A stretch of DNA of 9,707 nucleotides. It comes from Solibaculum_A intestinale. Lineage in GTDB: Bacteria; Bacillota; Clostridia; Oscillospirales; Acutalibacteraceae. Under the pieces are notes generated by a model. The model made no database searches. It saw only the letters and a list, made by a program, of their open reading frames with translations, and was not told the DNA's origin. Below, piece after piece: positions 1 to 5,650 of the stretch. Each line of letters opens with the position of its first letter. Within the stretch, counting starts at the first letter, position 1. The DNA lies in contig NZ_JBBMFD010000040.1 in the NCBI RefSeq assembly GCF_040096205.1, forward strand, positions 1 through 9,707, in the 5' to 3' direction. The position numbers and the translations under genes were made by a program.

Positions 1-17
1 GCGCAGGAGACGCCCTG

Positions 18-27
18 CCCCCCCCCC
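18..27. repeat. Poly-C tract, 10 bp
   Basis: An uninterrupted run of ten C on the plus strand (G on minus) lies 26 bp beyond the stop codon of the Cys-rich peptide gene. Such tracts are prone to slippage and to sequencing error. No reading frame is seen across it within the window, so no phase-variation role can be assigned. Confidence 0.8.
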
Positions 28-53
28 GCACGACTTACGTGCTATGTGTCAAA

Positions 54-104
54 CTAGCAACCGCAGCCGTTGTTGCAGCCGCAGCCATCGTTGCAGCCGC
101 AGCC
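54..104 (-). repeat. 18-bp tandem repeat encoding the Cys-rich tail
   Basis: A 15-bp exact unit (plus strand gttgcagccgcagcc) occurs at 72-86 and 90-104 with an 18-bp period, and a degenerate copy fills 54-71. Each unit encodes a hexapeptide GCGCN(D/N). Copy number may vary between strains by slippage, changing the number of Cys pairs. Confidence 0.75.
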
Positions 105-203
105 GTTGCCGTAACCGCCCCAACCATTGCCACAGACGAGGAAGAGGATGATCAGAATGATGATCCAAGAGCAGCCGCCACCAAAACCATTACCACAACA
201 CAT
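54..203 (-). CDS. Small Gly/Cys-rich single-span membrane peptide, function unknown
   Basis: This encodes 49 residues. I chose the ATG at 203 because an ideal AAGGAGGA lies at 218-211 with a 7-nt gap; a longer upstream in-frame start at 299 has no such support. The order is a Cys/Gly head (MCCGNGFGGGC), a hydrophobic segment at about residues 13-23 (WIIILIILFLV), a Gly-rich linker, and a tail made of GCGCND, GCGCNN and GCGC. Ten of 49 residues are cysteine (2, 3, 11, 24, 35, 37, 41, 43, 47, 49). The Gly-rich head followed by a short hydrophobic stretch recalls the YjcZ-type small sporulation proteins of Firmicutes, but the Cys tail is different, so this is only an analogy. It could be a spore-coat or membrane peptide, a metal-binding peptide, or a modified-peptide precursor. 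No peptide-modifying enzyme is nearby. The strong ribosome-binding site makes it likely to be translated. Confidence 0.75.
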   Translation of the reverse strand: MCCGNGFGGGCSWIIILIILFLVCGNGWGGYGNGCGCNDGCGCNNGCGC

Positions 204-220
204 ACAAATTTCCTCCTTGA

Positions 221-257
221 GCAGGCTATGCCTGCGTAATGTCGGCGCACCGCGCCG
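221..257 (-). promoter_or_regulatory. Two adjacent hairpins in the 5' leader of the Cys-rich peptide gene
   Basis: Two perfect inverted repeats lie directly upstream of the ribosome-binding site at 218-211. One is GCAGGC-TAT-GCCTGC (221-235). The other is CGGCGC-ACC-GCGCCG (243-257). In the minus-strand transcript each would form a 6-bp GC-rich stem with a 3-nt loop. Possible roles are mRNA stability or control of translation. Neither is followed by a T-run, so they are not terminators. Confidence 0.5.
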
Positions 258-449
258 GTGATAAGCCCGCCACGAGGATGGCTCAAAGCTTCGATTCATC
301 GCCTTCGCCGTTCCGTGTTGGCTTTCAACCCATACTATGGCGGCGGCAGGAAGTTGGTTACAAAATTCCCCCCGATTTTCTTCTTTTCGCCTTTAGCCGG
401 GTGGAGGACGGATTTTTGCAGGCGGGATTTCGCTTTTAAGGCCGTCTTC
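258..449. other. Intergenic region without a recognisable gene
   Basis: This is most of the 305-bp gap between the Cys-rich peptide gene (minus) and the small plus-strand gene. I see no open frame with a convincing ribosome-binding site and no terminator. The only pattern is a weak sigma-K-like match on the minus strand: AACC at 359-356, a 16-nt gap, then CATAGTATG at 339-331. It sits about 128 nt upstream of the peptide start. Confidence 0.4.
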
Positions 450-478
450 GTATAAGCGTCCCATTTTTTGCATACACT
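450..478 (+). promoter_or_regulatory. Candidate sigma-E-type sporulation promoter
   Basis: CATACACT at 471-478 matches the sigma-E -10 consensus CATACANT exactly. GTATAAG at 450-456 resembles the -35 element (ATA core), and the spacer is 14 nt. Transcription would start near 486, just ahead of the AG-rich ribosome-binding site at 495-502 of the following gene. The same -10 (CATACACTA) also fits the sigma-K pattern CATAnnnTA. No good sigma-A -35 is seen at the matching distance. The match rests on short motifs only. Confidence 0.45.
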
Positions 479-508
479 ATCCATATCAGCAAATGAGGAG
501 GGCTATTT

Positions 509-709
509 GTGTCGCGTACAAGCTATGGCGGGAGACCCAGTTACCACGCGGATTTTGAGCTGGCGGATGATCTGACGCCCGATCCCTTTTCCGAAGAGCC
601 TCTGCCCCATTCCGCGCCCCATACAAGACGAACCGGTTCGGGTACAGATAGATCAGGAAAAGTCAATAAAGTGAGAAATCAGGAGAAAAGTGAAGAGAAT
701 CCCTGGTAA
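509..709 (+). CDS. Small hydrophilic protein of unknown function
   Basis: This encodes 66 residues from a GTG start with a good GAGGAGG at 496-502 and a 6-nt gap. I do not recognise a family. The N-terminal third is rich in Ser, Tyr, Gly and Arg (SRTSYGGRPSYHADFE). An acidic Pro-rich middle follows (DDLTPDPFSEEPLP), and the C-terminus is basic and polar, ending in NPW. There is no signal peptide, membrane segment, cysteine or repeat, and the composition suggests a largely disordered protein. It lies 20 bp before the CtsR operator and on the same strand as ctsR, but that operon has its own promoter, and no terminator separates the two. The upstream sequence resembles a sigma-E promoter, so a mother-cell sporulation or coat role is an inference. 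It could also be a chance open frame, although the ribosome-binding site argues for translation. Confidence 0.6.
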   Translation: MSRTSYGGRPSYHADFELADDLTPDPFSEEPLPHSAPHTRRTGSGTDRSGKVNKVRNQEKSEENPW

Positions 710-728
710 TTTGAAATAGTTCATATTT

Positions 729-761
729 TTTGACTTTAACTGACCTTGATCTTTCCTGACC
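729..761 (+). promoter_or_regulatory. CtsR operator at the -35 region, with an adjoining degenerate copy
   Basis: TTTGACT-TTA-ACTGACC (729-745) is the complement of GGTCAGT-TAA-AGTCAAA. This fits the CtsR heptad direct repeat RGTCAAA-NAN-RGTCAAA with mismatches only at the end of one heptad. A second, weaker pair, CTTGATC-TTT-CCTGACC (745-761), adjoins it in the same orientation and covers the -35 element and spacer. Bound CtsR would block RNA polymerase. Confidence 0.8.
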
Positions 762-773
762 ATTGGGTATAAT
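746..773 (+). promoter_or_regulatory. Sigma-A-type promoter of the ctsR operon
   Basis: TTGATC (746-751) and a perfect TATAAT (768-773) are separated by 16 nt. The start of transcription should fall near 780. The promoter is bracketed by CtsR operators at 729-761 and 805-821. Confidence 0.75.
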
Positions 774-782
774 AAAGAACAA

Positions 783-800
783 AAGCGGATGGGTCCGCTT
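783..800 (+). promoter_or_regulatory. 5'-leader hairpin of the ctsR mRNA
   Basis: AAGCGGA-TGGG-TCCGCTT is a perfect 7-bp stem with a 4-nt loop, placed within a few bases of the expected transcript 5' end. There is no T-run, so it is not a terminator. A role in 5'-end protection of the mRNA is possible. Confidence 0.5.
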
Positions 801-804
801 GAAA

Positions 805-821
805 GGTCAGAAAAAGACAAA
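805..821 (+). promoter_or_regulatory. Second CtsR operator, downstream of the promoter
   Basis: GGTCAGA-AAA-AGACAAA matches RGTCAAA-NAN-RGTCAAA on the plus strand with few mismatches. It lies between the transcription start and the ctsR ribosome-binding site, as expected for an autoregulated ctsR operon with operators on both sides of the promoter. Confidence 0.7.
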
Positions 822-844
822 TTGTTGAATGTGGAGGTGATACC

Positions 845-1303
845 ATGCGATTGAGCGACCAGATTGCCCAGCAGATTCTTTCCATGCTGGAAGCGGCGCA
901 GGGGGTCGCGGAAATTCAGAGAAACGAGCTGGCGGGTTCCATCGGATGTGTGCCCAGCCAGATCAATTACGTGCTGACCTCCCGCTTCACCCCGGAGCAG
1001 GGGTATCTGGTGGAGAGCCGGCGGGGCGGCGGCGGATACATCCGCATCACCCGCATCAACTCCGGACGGGGCGCGGCGATCATGCATGTGGTCAACAGCA
1101 TCGGCGACACGCTGGACGCCTCCACCGCCCGCATTATTCTGGAAAACCTGACGCACAACCGGCAGCTGACCCCCAAGGCCGCCAAGCTGATGAGGGCGGC
1201 CGTGTCCGACAACTGCTACCGCAGCGTACCGCCGGAAAACCGGGACGCGGTGCGCGGGGCGGTGCTCAAAAGCATGCTGCTGCAGGCGGCCATGTTTGAT
1301 TAG
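845..1303 (+). CDS. ctsR: CtsR, transcriptional repressor of class III heat-shock genes
   Basis: This encodes 152 residues, the usual CtsR length. CtsR is a dimeric DNA-binding repressor of clp genes that binds heptad direct repeats; heat or the McsA/McsB pair removes it. The N-terminal winged helix-turn-helix (residues about 1-70) includes VPSQINYVLTSRF and the signature wing RRGGGGYIRI, with Arg59-60 and the four glycines at 61-64, which act as the thermosensing DNA-contact loop in this family. The C-terminal half (about 75-150) is the helical dimerisation region. The ATG is preceded by GGAGGTGA at 833-840. It is the first gene of the operon with mcsA 42 bp downstream, and its promoter carries CtsR operators on both sides, which implies autorepression. 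Identification is firm from the wing motif, the operators and the gene order. Confidence 0.96.
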   Translation: MRLSDQIAQQILSMLEAAQGVAEIQRNELAGSIGCVPSQINYVLTSRFTPEQGYLVESRRGGGGYIRITRINSGRGAAIMHVVNSIGDTLDASTARIILENLTHNRQLTPKAAKLMRAAVSDNCYRSVPPENRDAVRGAVLKSMLLQAAMFD

Positions 1304-1332
1304 CATCCAGGTTTTTACTGAAAACTACCGAT

Positions 1333-1337
1333 GGGAG
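1333..1337 (+). promoter_or_regulatory. Ribosome-binding site that sets the mcsA start
   Basis: GGGAG lies 8 nt before the ATG at 1346. An in-frame ATG at 1331 has no ribosome-binding site, and using it would place this motif inside the coding region. The protein therefore probably begins MLCEKC. Confidence 0.65.
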
Positions 1338-1345
1338 TGAAGGAT

Positions 1346-1858
1346 ATGCTCTGTGAAAAATGCCATAAAAACGAAGCCACCACCCACATCAAACGGGTGA
1401 TCAACGGACAGGCGTCCGAAGTGTACTTATGCGCCGACTGCGCGGCCAAGGCGGGGTTCGGCTCCATCCATTCCCCCTTCTCTCTGGGGTTAAACGATCT
1501 GCTGGGCAGCGTGTTCGGCGAGGCCGCTCATCCGCAGGCTATCCCTACAGGCGGCGACCAGGTTCGGTGTTCCGGCTGCGGCTCCACCTTCCAGGACATT
1601 GCCGCTACCGGGCGGGCGGGCTGCGCGAAATGCTACGACACCTTCTACGACCAGCTGCTTCCCAGCCTGCAGCGCCTGCACGGCAAAACGCGCCACGCAG
1701 GCAAGCTTCCGGCTTCCGCCGGGATAGAGGCAAAGCAGCGCCGGCAGCTCGACGAGCTGCGAAAGTCCTTGTCGCTGGCCATTGAAAAGCAGGAATTCGA
1801 GAAAGCGGCCGCCCTTCGCGATGAGATCAAGGCCCTTGAGCAGGAGCTCAAGCAATAA
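1346..1858 (+). CDS. mcsA: McsA, zinc-finger activator of the McsB arginine kinase
   Basis: This encodes 170 residues from the ATG at 1346. McsA is a cytoplasmic partner that activates McsB and takes part in heat and metal stress responses. Four CxxC motifs are visible: CEKC (3-6), CADC (29-32), CSGC (75-78) and CAKC (93-96). This is the full set expected for two treble-clef-like zinc sites. The C-terminal part (about 130-170) is a UVR-type helical motif, with QEFEKAAALRDEIKALEQEL, like that in UvrB/UvrC and in the ClpC middle domain, and probably serves in protein contacts. It lies between ctsR and mcsB, 30 bp before mcsB, and is translationally separate. Nothing is missing, and identity is clear from the Cys pattern plus the UVR motif. 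Confidence 0.94.
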   Translation: MLCEKCHKNEATTHIKRVINGQASEVYLCADCAAKAGFGSIHSPFSLGLNDLLGSVFGEAAHPQAIPTGGDQVRCSGCGSTFQDIAATGRAGCAKCYDTFYDQLLPSLQRLHGKTRHAGKLPASAGIEAKQRRQLDELRKSLSLAIEKQEFEKAAALRDEIKALEQELKQ

Positions 1859-1888
1859 CGCCATGCGGTGAAAAAGGTGGGATAACAG

Positions 1889-2926
1889 ATGACAGATTCG
1901 AATAAATGGTACACCCAGTCGGGTCCGGACGGAGATGTGGTTCTTTCCACCCGCATCCGGCTGGCACGCAATTTCTCCGACATTCCCTTTGTGGGACGCA
2001 TGACCGACGCCCAGAAGGCCCAAGTGGAGGAACGGGTGCGCGACGCGGTTTTAAACGGAAATTGGGCGCTGGCAGGCAATTTCCATTACATAGATATGGA
2101 GCATTGCCCTCACGTGCAGGCGGTATCCTTAGCCGAACGGCACCTGATCAGCCCCGAGTTTTCCCAAGGGGCGGCGGGCACGGCGCTGCTGCTTTTGGAG
2201 GACGAGTCGGTTTCCATCATGGTCAACGAAGAAGACCATCTGCGCATTCAGGTGATGCGTCCGGGGCTTGACTTAAACGAAGCCTACGACACGGCGGATA
2301 AGATCGACACCCTGCTCGACGAAAAGCTCAACTTCGCTTTTCACGACCGGCTGGGGTACCTCACCCAGTGTCCCACAAACCTGGGCACCGGCATGCGGGC
2401 TTCGGTGATGCTCCATCTACCGGCTTTGCAGGAGCTGGGGAGCATGAACCAGCTTGCGAACACCGTGGCAAAGCTAGGGCTTACCATCCGAGGCACCTAT
2501 GGAGAGGGCAGCGACGCCAAGGGCGCCGTCTACCAGCTTTCCAACCAGGTGACCTTAGGCATCTCCGAACAGGCGGCCATTGAAAACCTGCGTTCCATTG
2601 CCCAGCAGGTCATCGCCCAGGAACGAAACGCCCGCAAACAGCTATGCGCGGACGTACGGGTACAGGACCGGATCTGGCGCTCCTACGGAATTTTGACCAC
2701 GGCAAGGACGCTGACCGTCAAGGAGTTTACCGGGCTGATTTCCAACGTTCGCCTGGGTGCGGCCACTGGGATTCTGAACATTCCTATGGACGTGATCAGC
2801 CGGCTGCTCATTGACGCCATGCCCGGCACGATGATCAGCCAAAGCAAACAGGAGCTGGACGCGGCCAAGGCCGATCTGGAGCGGGCCCGCCTTGTGCGGG
2901 AAGCGCTGGGGGCAAACCGGCCCTGA
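1889..2926 (+). CDS. mcsB: McsB, protein arginine kinase
   Basis: This encodes 345 residues, close to the family's usual size. McsB transfers phosphate from ATP to arginine side chains of damaged proteins and CtsR, creating the phosphoarginine tag read by ClpC. Its fold is that of guanidino (creatine/arginine) kinases. Visible motifs are the nucleotide-binding STRIRLARN (20-28), the catalytic NEED loop (113-116), the active-site segment TQCPTNLGTGMRASV (159-173) with Cys161, RGTYGEGS (201-208), and NQVTLG (219-224). Near the C-terminus, DLERA (329-333) fits the DxxRA motif that forms the phosphoarginine-binding allosteric site. The ATG at 1889 follows AAGGTGG at 1874-1880. The short N-terminal extension typical of creatine kinases is absent, as in other McsB proteins. 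The gene is third in the CtsR-controlled operon. Confidence 0.96.
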   Translation: MTDSNKWYTQSGPDGDVVLSTRIRLARNFSDIPFVGRMTDAQKAQVEERVRDAVLNGNWALAGNFHYIDMEHCPHVQAVSLAERHLISPEFSQGAAGTALLLLEDESVSIMVNEEDHLRIQVMRPGLDLNEAYDTADKIDTLLDEKLNFAFHDRLGYLTQCPTNLGTGMRASVMLHLPALQELGSMNQLANTVAKLGLTIRGTYGEGSDAKGAVYQLSNQVTLGISEQAAIENLRSIAQQVIAQERNARKQLCADVRVQDRIWRSYGILTTARTLTVKEFTGLISNVRLGAATGILNIPMDVISRLLIDAMPGTMISQSKQELDAAKADLERARLVREALGANRP

Positions 2927-2978
2927 TAAAAGAAAGTAAAAACGATACCTTCATCCCAACCACAAAGGAGGGTTTTCT

Positions 2979-5462
2979 ATGTTCAAATTCAATGGATTTA
3001 CGGAAAAAGCCAACAAGGTGCTCAACCTGGCGGTAGCCTCGGCCCAGCAGCTGGGGCACACCTATATCGGCAGCGAGCATCTGCTCTTAGGCATTTTGGA
3101 GGAAGGCACCGGCGTAGCCGCCTCCGTGCTCAACGAAAAGGGCATCACCGCTGAGCAGGTGGTGGAGCGGCTGCAGGCCGTCATCGGCCAAGGCCAGCCC
3201 ACCTCTCTTTCCCCCAACGACTTTACCCCCCGCTGCAAGCGGATTCTGGAAATGGCCATTGCGGCCGCTCGGAGCATGGGCCACAATTACGTGGGCACCG
3301 AGCACATCCTGATGGCCATCATCCAGGAGGGGGACAGCTACGCGGTGCGGTTCTTGTCCGACCTGGGCGCCGACCCGCAGGCTATTTTCAACGATACCGC
3401 CCGCGCAGTGGGCGCAGAGCCGCCCGAACCGGCCACCAGAGCGCCCCGTGGTTCGGGAGCGGCCCGTCCGGGCAGCGGCAATAAAAACAGCAAGACGCCC
3501 ACCCTCGATCAGTTCGGCCGGGATTTGACCAAGATCGCCAAGGACGGCGGGATGGATCCCATCATCGGCCGCGCAAAGGAAATCGAGCGGGTCATTCAGA
3601 TTCTGTCGCGGCGCACCAAGAATAACCCGGTCCTCATCGGCGAGCCGGGCGTGGGCAAGACGGCGGTAGCCGAAGGCCTGGCCCAGAAGATTGCCGCCGG
3701 CGAGGTTCCCGAAACCTTGACCGGCAAGCGGGTGGTCGCTCTCGACCTGACCGGCATGGTGGCGGGCACCAAGTACCGCGGGGACTTTGAAGAGCGCATC
3801 AAGAACGCCATCGACGAGGTCATCAAGTCGGGCGACGTGATTTTGTTCATCGACGAACTGCACACCCTCATCGGCGCAGGCGCCGCGGAGGGCGCGGTGG
3901 ACGCGGCCAACATCCTAAAGCCTTCCCTGGCAAGAGGCGAGCTGCAGGTTATCGGCGCCACCACCCTGGAGGAATACCGCAAGCACATTGAGAAGGACGC
4001 GGCTTTGGAGCGCCGGTTCCAGCCGGTGATGGTGGGCGAACCCACCCAGGAAGAGGCCGTTCAGATTCTTACGGGGCTGCGGGACAAGTACGAGGCCCAT
4101 CACAAGGTGAAGATCACCGACGAGGCCATCGAAGCCGCCGTCAAGCTGTCGGTGCGCTATATCCCCGACCGGTACCTGCCCGACAAGGCCATCGACTTAA
4201 TCGACGAGGCGGCGTCCAAGGTGCGCCTGCGCGCTTTTACCGCGCCCCCGGACCTCAAGGAACTGGAGAACCGGCTCAAGGAGCTGGGCGAGGAAAAGCA
4301 GGCGGCGGTCAACTCCCAGGATTTTGAACGGGCCGCCCATCTGCGGGACGAGGAAAAGGAGCTCTCTACGAAGCTCGAAGAAGAAAAGCAGCATTGGAGC
4401 GAGAAGAACGCACACATCGACGGCCAGGTGACCGAAAAGGAGATTGCCGAGATCGTGTCCTCCTGGACCGGCGTGCCGGTTGCCCAGCTGACTGAGGAGG
4501 AAAGCCAGCGGCTTCTGAACATGGAACAGATCCTGCATGAGCGGATCGTGGGCCAGGACGAAGCGGTTTCCTCCATTGCCAGGGCCATCCGCCGGGGCCG
4601 TGTGGGATTAAAAGATCCCCGCCGTCCCATCGGCTCCTTCATCTTCTTAGGCCCCACGGGCGTGGGCAAGACGGAGCTTTGCAAGGCGCTGGCCCAGGCC
4701 ATGTTCGGCGACGAGAACAACATGATCCGTCTGGACATGTCCGAGTATATGGAGAAGCACACGGTTTCCCGCCTGGTGGGGTCCCCTCCCGGCTACGTGG
4801 GCTACGACGAGGGCGGCCAGTTGACCGAAAAGGTCCGCCGCCACCCGTACAGTGTGGTCCTCTTCGATGAGATCGAGAAGGCCCATCCGGACGTGTTCAA
4901 CATGCTGCTGCAAATCCTGGAGGACGGCATCCTCACCGACGCTCAGGGGCGGCGGGTGGATTTTAAAAACTGCGTGATCATCATGACCTCCAACGTGGGC
5001 GCCCGCAAGATCACCGACAAGCAGCGCGCCTTGGGCTTCTCCGACGGGACCGCCGAAGCAGCCCAAAACGCCGAGCGCATCCGCGAGGACGTGATGGCGG
5101 AGCTCAAAAAGGCCTTTAAGCCGGAGTTCTTAAACCGGGTGGACGACATCATCGTCTTCAACCAGCTGACGAACGACGACATCCAAGAGATCGCCAAACG
5201 GATGCTCAAAAACCTGCAGGCCCGCGTCAAGGGGATGGATATTTCCATTGAATTCACCGACGCGGCGGTGGATGAAATCTCCAAGGAAGGCTTCGACCCG
5301 GTCTACGGCGCGCGTCCTCTGCGCCGGGCCATTGTCAGCCGCATCGAGGACCCGCTTTCCGAACACATTCTGGAAGGCAAGTTCAAGGCGGGACAGACGG
5401 TGGTGTGCGACTACCGGGAGGAGAAGTTCCAGTTTGACGCCAAGGCGGATGCTGCGGTATAA
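2979..5462 (+). CDS. clpC: ClpC, AAA+ unfoldase of the ClpCP protease
   Basis: This encodes 827 residues. ClpC unfolds substrates, including phosphoarginine-tagged ones, and feeds them to ClpP. In order it has two N-terminal Clp-N repeats (about 1-145), a Gly/Pro/Arg-rich linker (about 146-172), and AAA-1 with Walker A GEPGVGKT (221-228), Walker B LFIDEL (289-294) and the Arg finger near RR345-346. Next comes a middle coiled-coil/UVR segment (about 415-485, with DFERAAHLRDEEKEL), the hallmark separating ClpC from ClpA and ClpE. AAA-2 has Walker A GPTGVGKT (558-565), Walker B VVLFDE (626-631) and sensor-2 GARPLRR. The ClpP-docking loop appears as LGF (685-687), close to the VGF of Bacillus ClpC. 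AAAGGAGG precedes the ATG. It is the last gene of the operon, with an intrinsic terminator 22 bp after the stop. No ClpP gene is in the window. Confidence 0.97.
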   Translation: MFKFNGFTEKANKVLNLAVASAQQLGHTYIGSEHLLLGILEEGTGVAASVLNEKGITAEQVVERLQAVIGQGQPTSLSPNDFTPRCKRILEMAIAAARSMGHNYVGTEHILMAIIQEGDSYAVRFLSDLGADPQAIFNDTARAVGAEPPEPATRAPRGSGAARPGSGNKNSKTPTLDQFGRDLTKIAKDGGMDPIIGRAKEIERVIQILSRRTKNNPVLIGEPGVGKTAVAEGLAQKIAAGEVPETLTGKRVVALDLTGMVAGTKYRGDFEERIKNAIDEVIKSGDVILFIDELHTLIGAGAAEGAVDAANILKPSLARGELQVIGATTLEEYRKHIEKDAALERRFQPVMVGEPTQEEAVQILTGLRDKYEAHHKVKITDEAIEAAVKLSVRYIPDRYLPDKAIDLIDEAASKVRLRAFTAPPDLKELENRLKELGEEKQAAVNSQDFERAAHLRDEEKELSTKLEEEKQHWSEKNAHIDGQVTEKEIAEIVSSWTGVPVAQLTEEESQRLLNMEQILHERIVGQDEAVSSIARAIRRGRVGLKDPRRPIGSFIFLGPTGVGKTELCKALAQAMFGDENNMIRLDMSEYMEKHTVSRLVGSPPGYVGYDEGGQLTEKVRRHPYSVVLFDEIEKAHPDVFNMLLQILEDGILTDAQGRRVDFKNCVIIMTSNVGARKITDKQRALGFSDGTAEAAQNAERIREDVMAELKKAFKPEFLNRVDDIIVFNQLTNDDIQEIAKRMLKNLQARVKGMDISIEFTDAAVDEISKEGFDPVYGARPLRRAIVSRIEDPLSEHILEGKFKAGQTVVCDYREEKFQFDAKADAAV

Positions 5463-5483
5463 TTAGGCTAAGACGGTCATAAA

Positions 5484-5530
5484 AGCGCCCGGGAACGGAG
5501 TCGTATCCGTTCCCGGGCGCTGCTTTTTAT
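5484..5530 (+). terminator. Intrinsic terminator of the ctsR-clpC operon
   Basis: AGCGCCCGGGAACGGA (5484-5499) and TCCGTTCCCGGGCGCT (5506-5521) form a perfect 16-bp stem with a 6-nt loop, followed by GCTTTTTATT. It lies 22 bp after the clpC stop codon. Confidence 0.95.
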
Positions 5531-5551
5531 TCGGGGGCGCGGGAAAATCCG

Positions 5552-5640
5552 GCCGGGCCCTTTGACCTGTGCCGGGCAGACGGATAAAGCCGTCCGCTCC
5601 CGGGCAGGCTACCGATACCGAACCGATCCACCAAAGGAGG
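5552..5640 (+). promoter_or_regulatory. Structured thiT leader, partly TPP-riboswitch-like
   Basis: The leader contains CCCTTTGACCTG (5558-5569) and a hairpin, GACGG-ATAAAG-CCGTC (5579-5594), followed by CGC. These echo the 3' half of the thi-box (CCCUUUGAACCUG and GGAUAAUGCC...GCG). An outer stem, TGCCGGG with CCCGGGCA, encloses the hairpin. The invariant CUGAGA and GAUC of TPP riboswitches are absent. CCTTTG (5559-5564) can pair with CAAAGG (5632-5637) of the thiT ribosome-binding site AAAGGAGG, suggesting translational control. An alternative reading is a weak promoter, TTGACC (5562-5567) with GATAAA (5583-5588) at a short 15-nt spacing. Confidence 0.35.
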
Positions 5641-5650
5641 AACCCGTTTC

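Noticed and set aside
54..104. CRISPR-like repeat
   Set aside because: The 18-bp repeats are contiguous and encode in-frame hexapeptides; there are no spacers.
39..239. Plus-strand open frame opposite the Cys-rich peptide (Ala/Val-rich, signal-peptide-like)
   Set aside because: The Ala-rich stretch is just the complement of the GGC/TGC repeats. There is no ribosome-binding site.
54..299. Longer start for the Cys-rich peptide (81 residues)
   Set aside because: The start at 299 has no ribosome-binding site, while the ATG at 203 has an ideal one. The extra sequence also covers the two hairpins.
653..1306. 217-codon minus-strand open frame over ctsR
   Set aside because: It is antisense to a well-supported ctsR, lacks a ribosome-binding site and known motifs, and is explained by GC-rich codon use on the other strand.
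1331..1345. ATG at 1331 as the mcsA start
   Set aside because: It has no ribosome-binding site upstream, and the GGGAG between it and the next ATG points to 1346.
3087..3863. 258-codon minus-strand open frame inside clpC
   Set aside because: It is a mirror of the ClpC coding frame with no motif or start signal of its own.
5552..5640. Canonical TPP riboswitch before thiT
   Set aside because: Only part of the 3' half is similar. The invariant CUGAGA and GAUC elements are missing, so a standard TPP riboswitch is not supported; it is kept as a possible diverged form.
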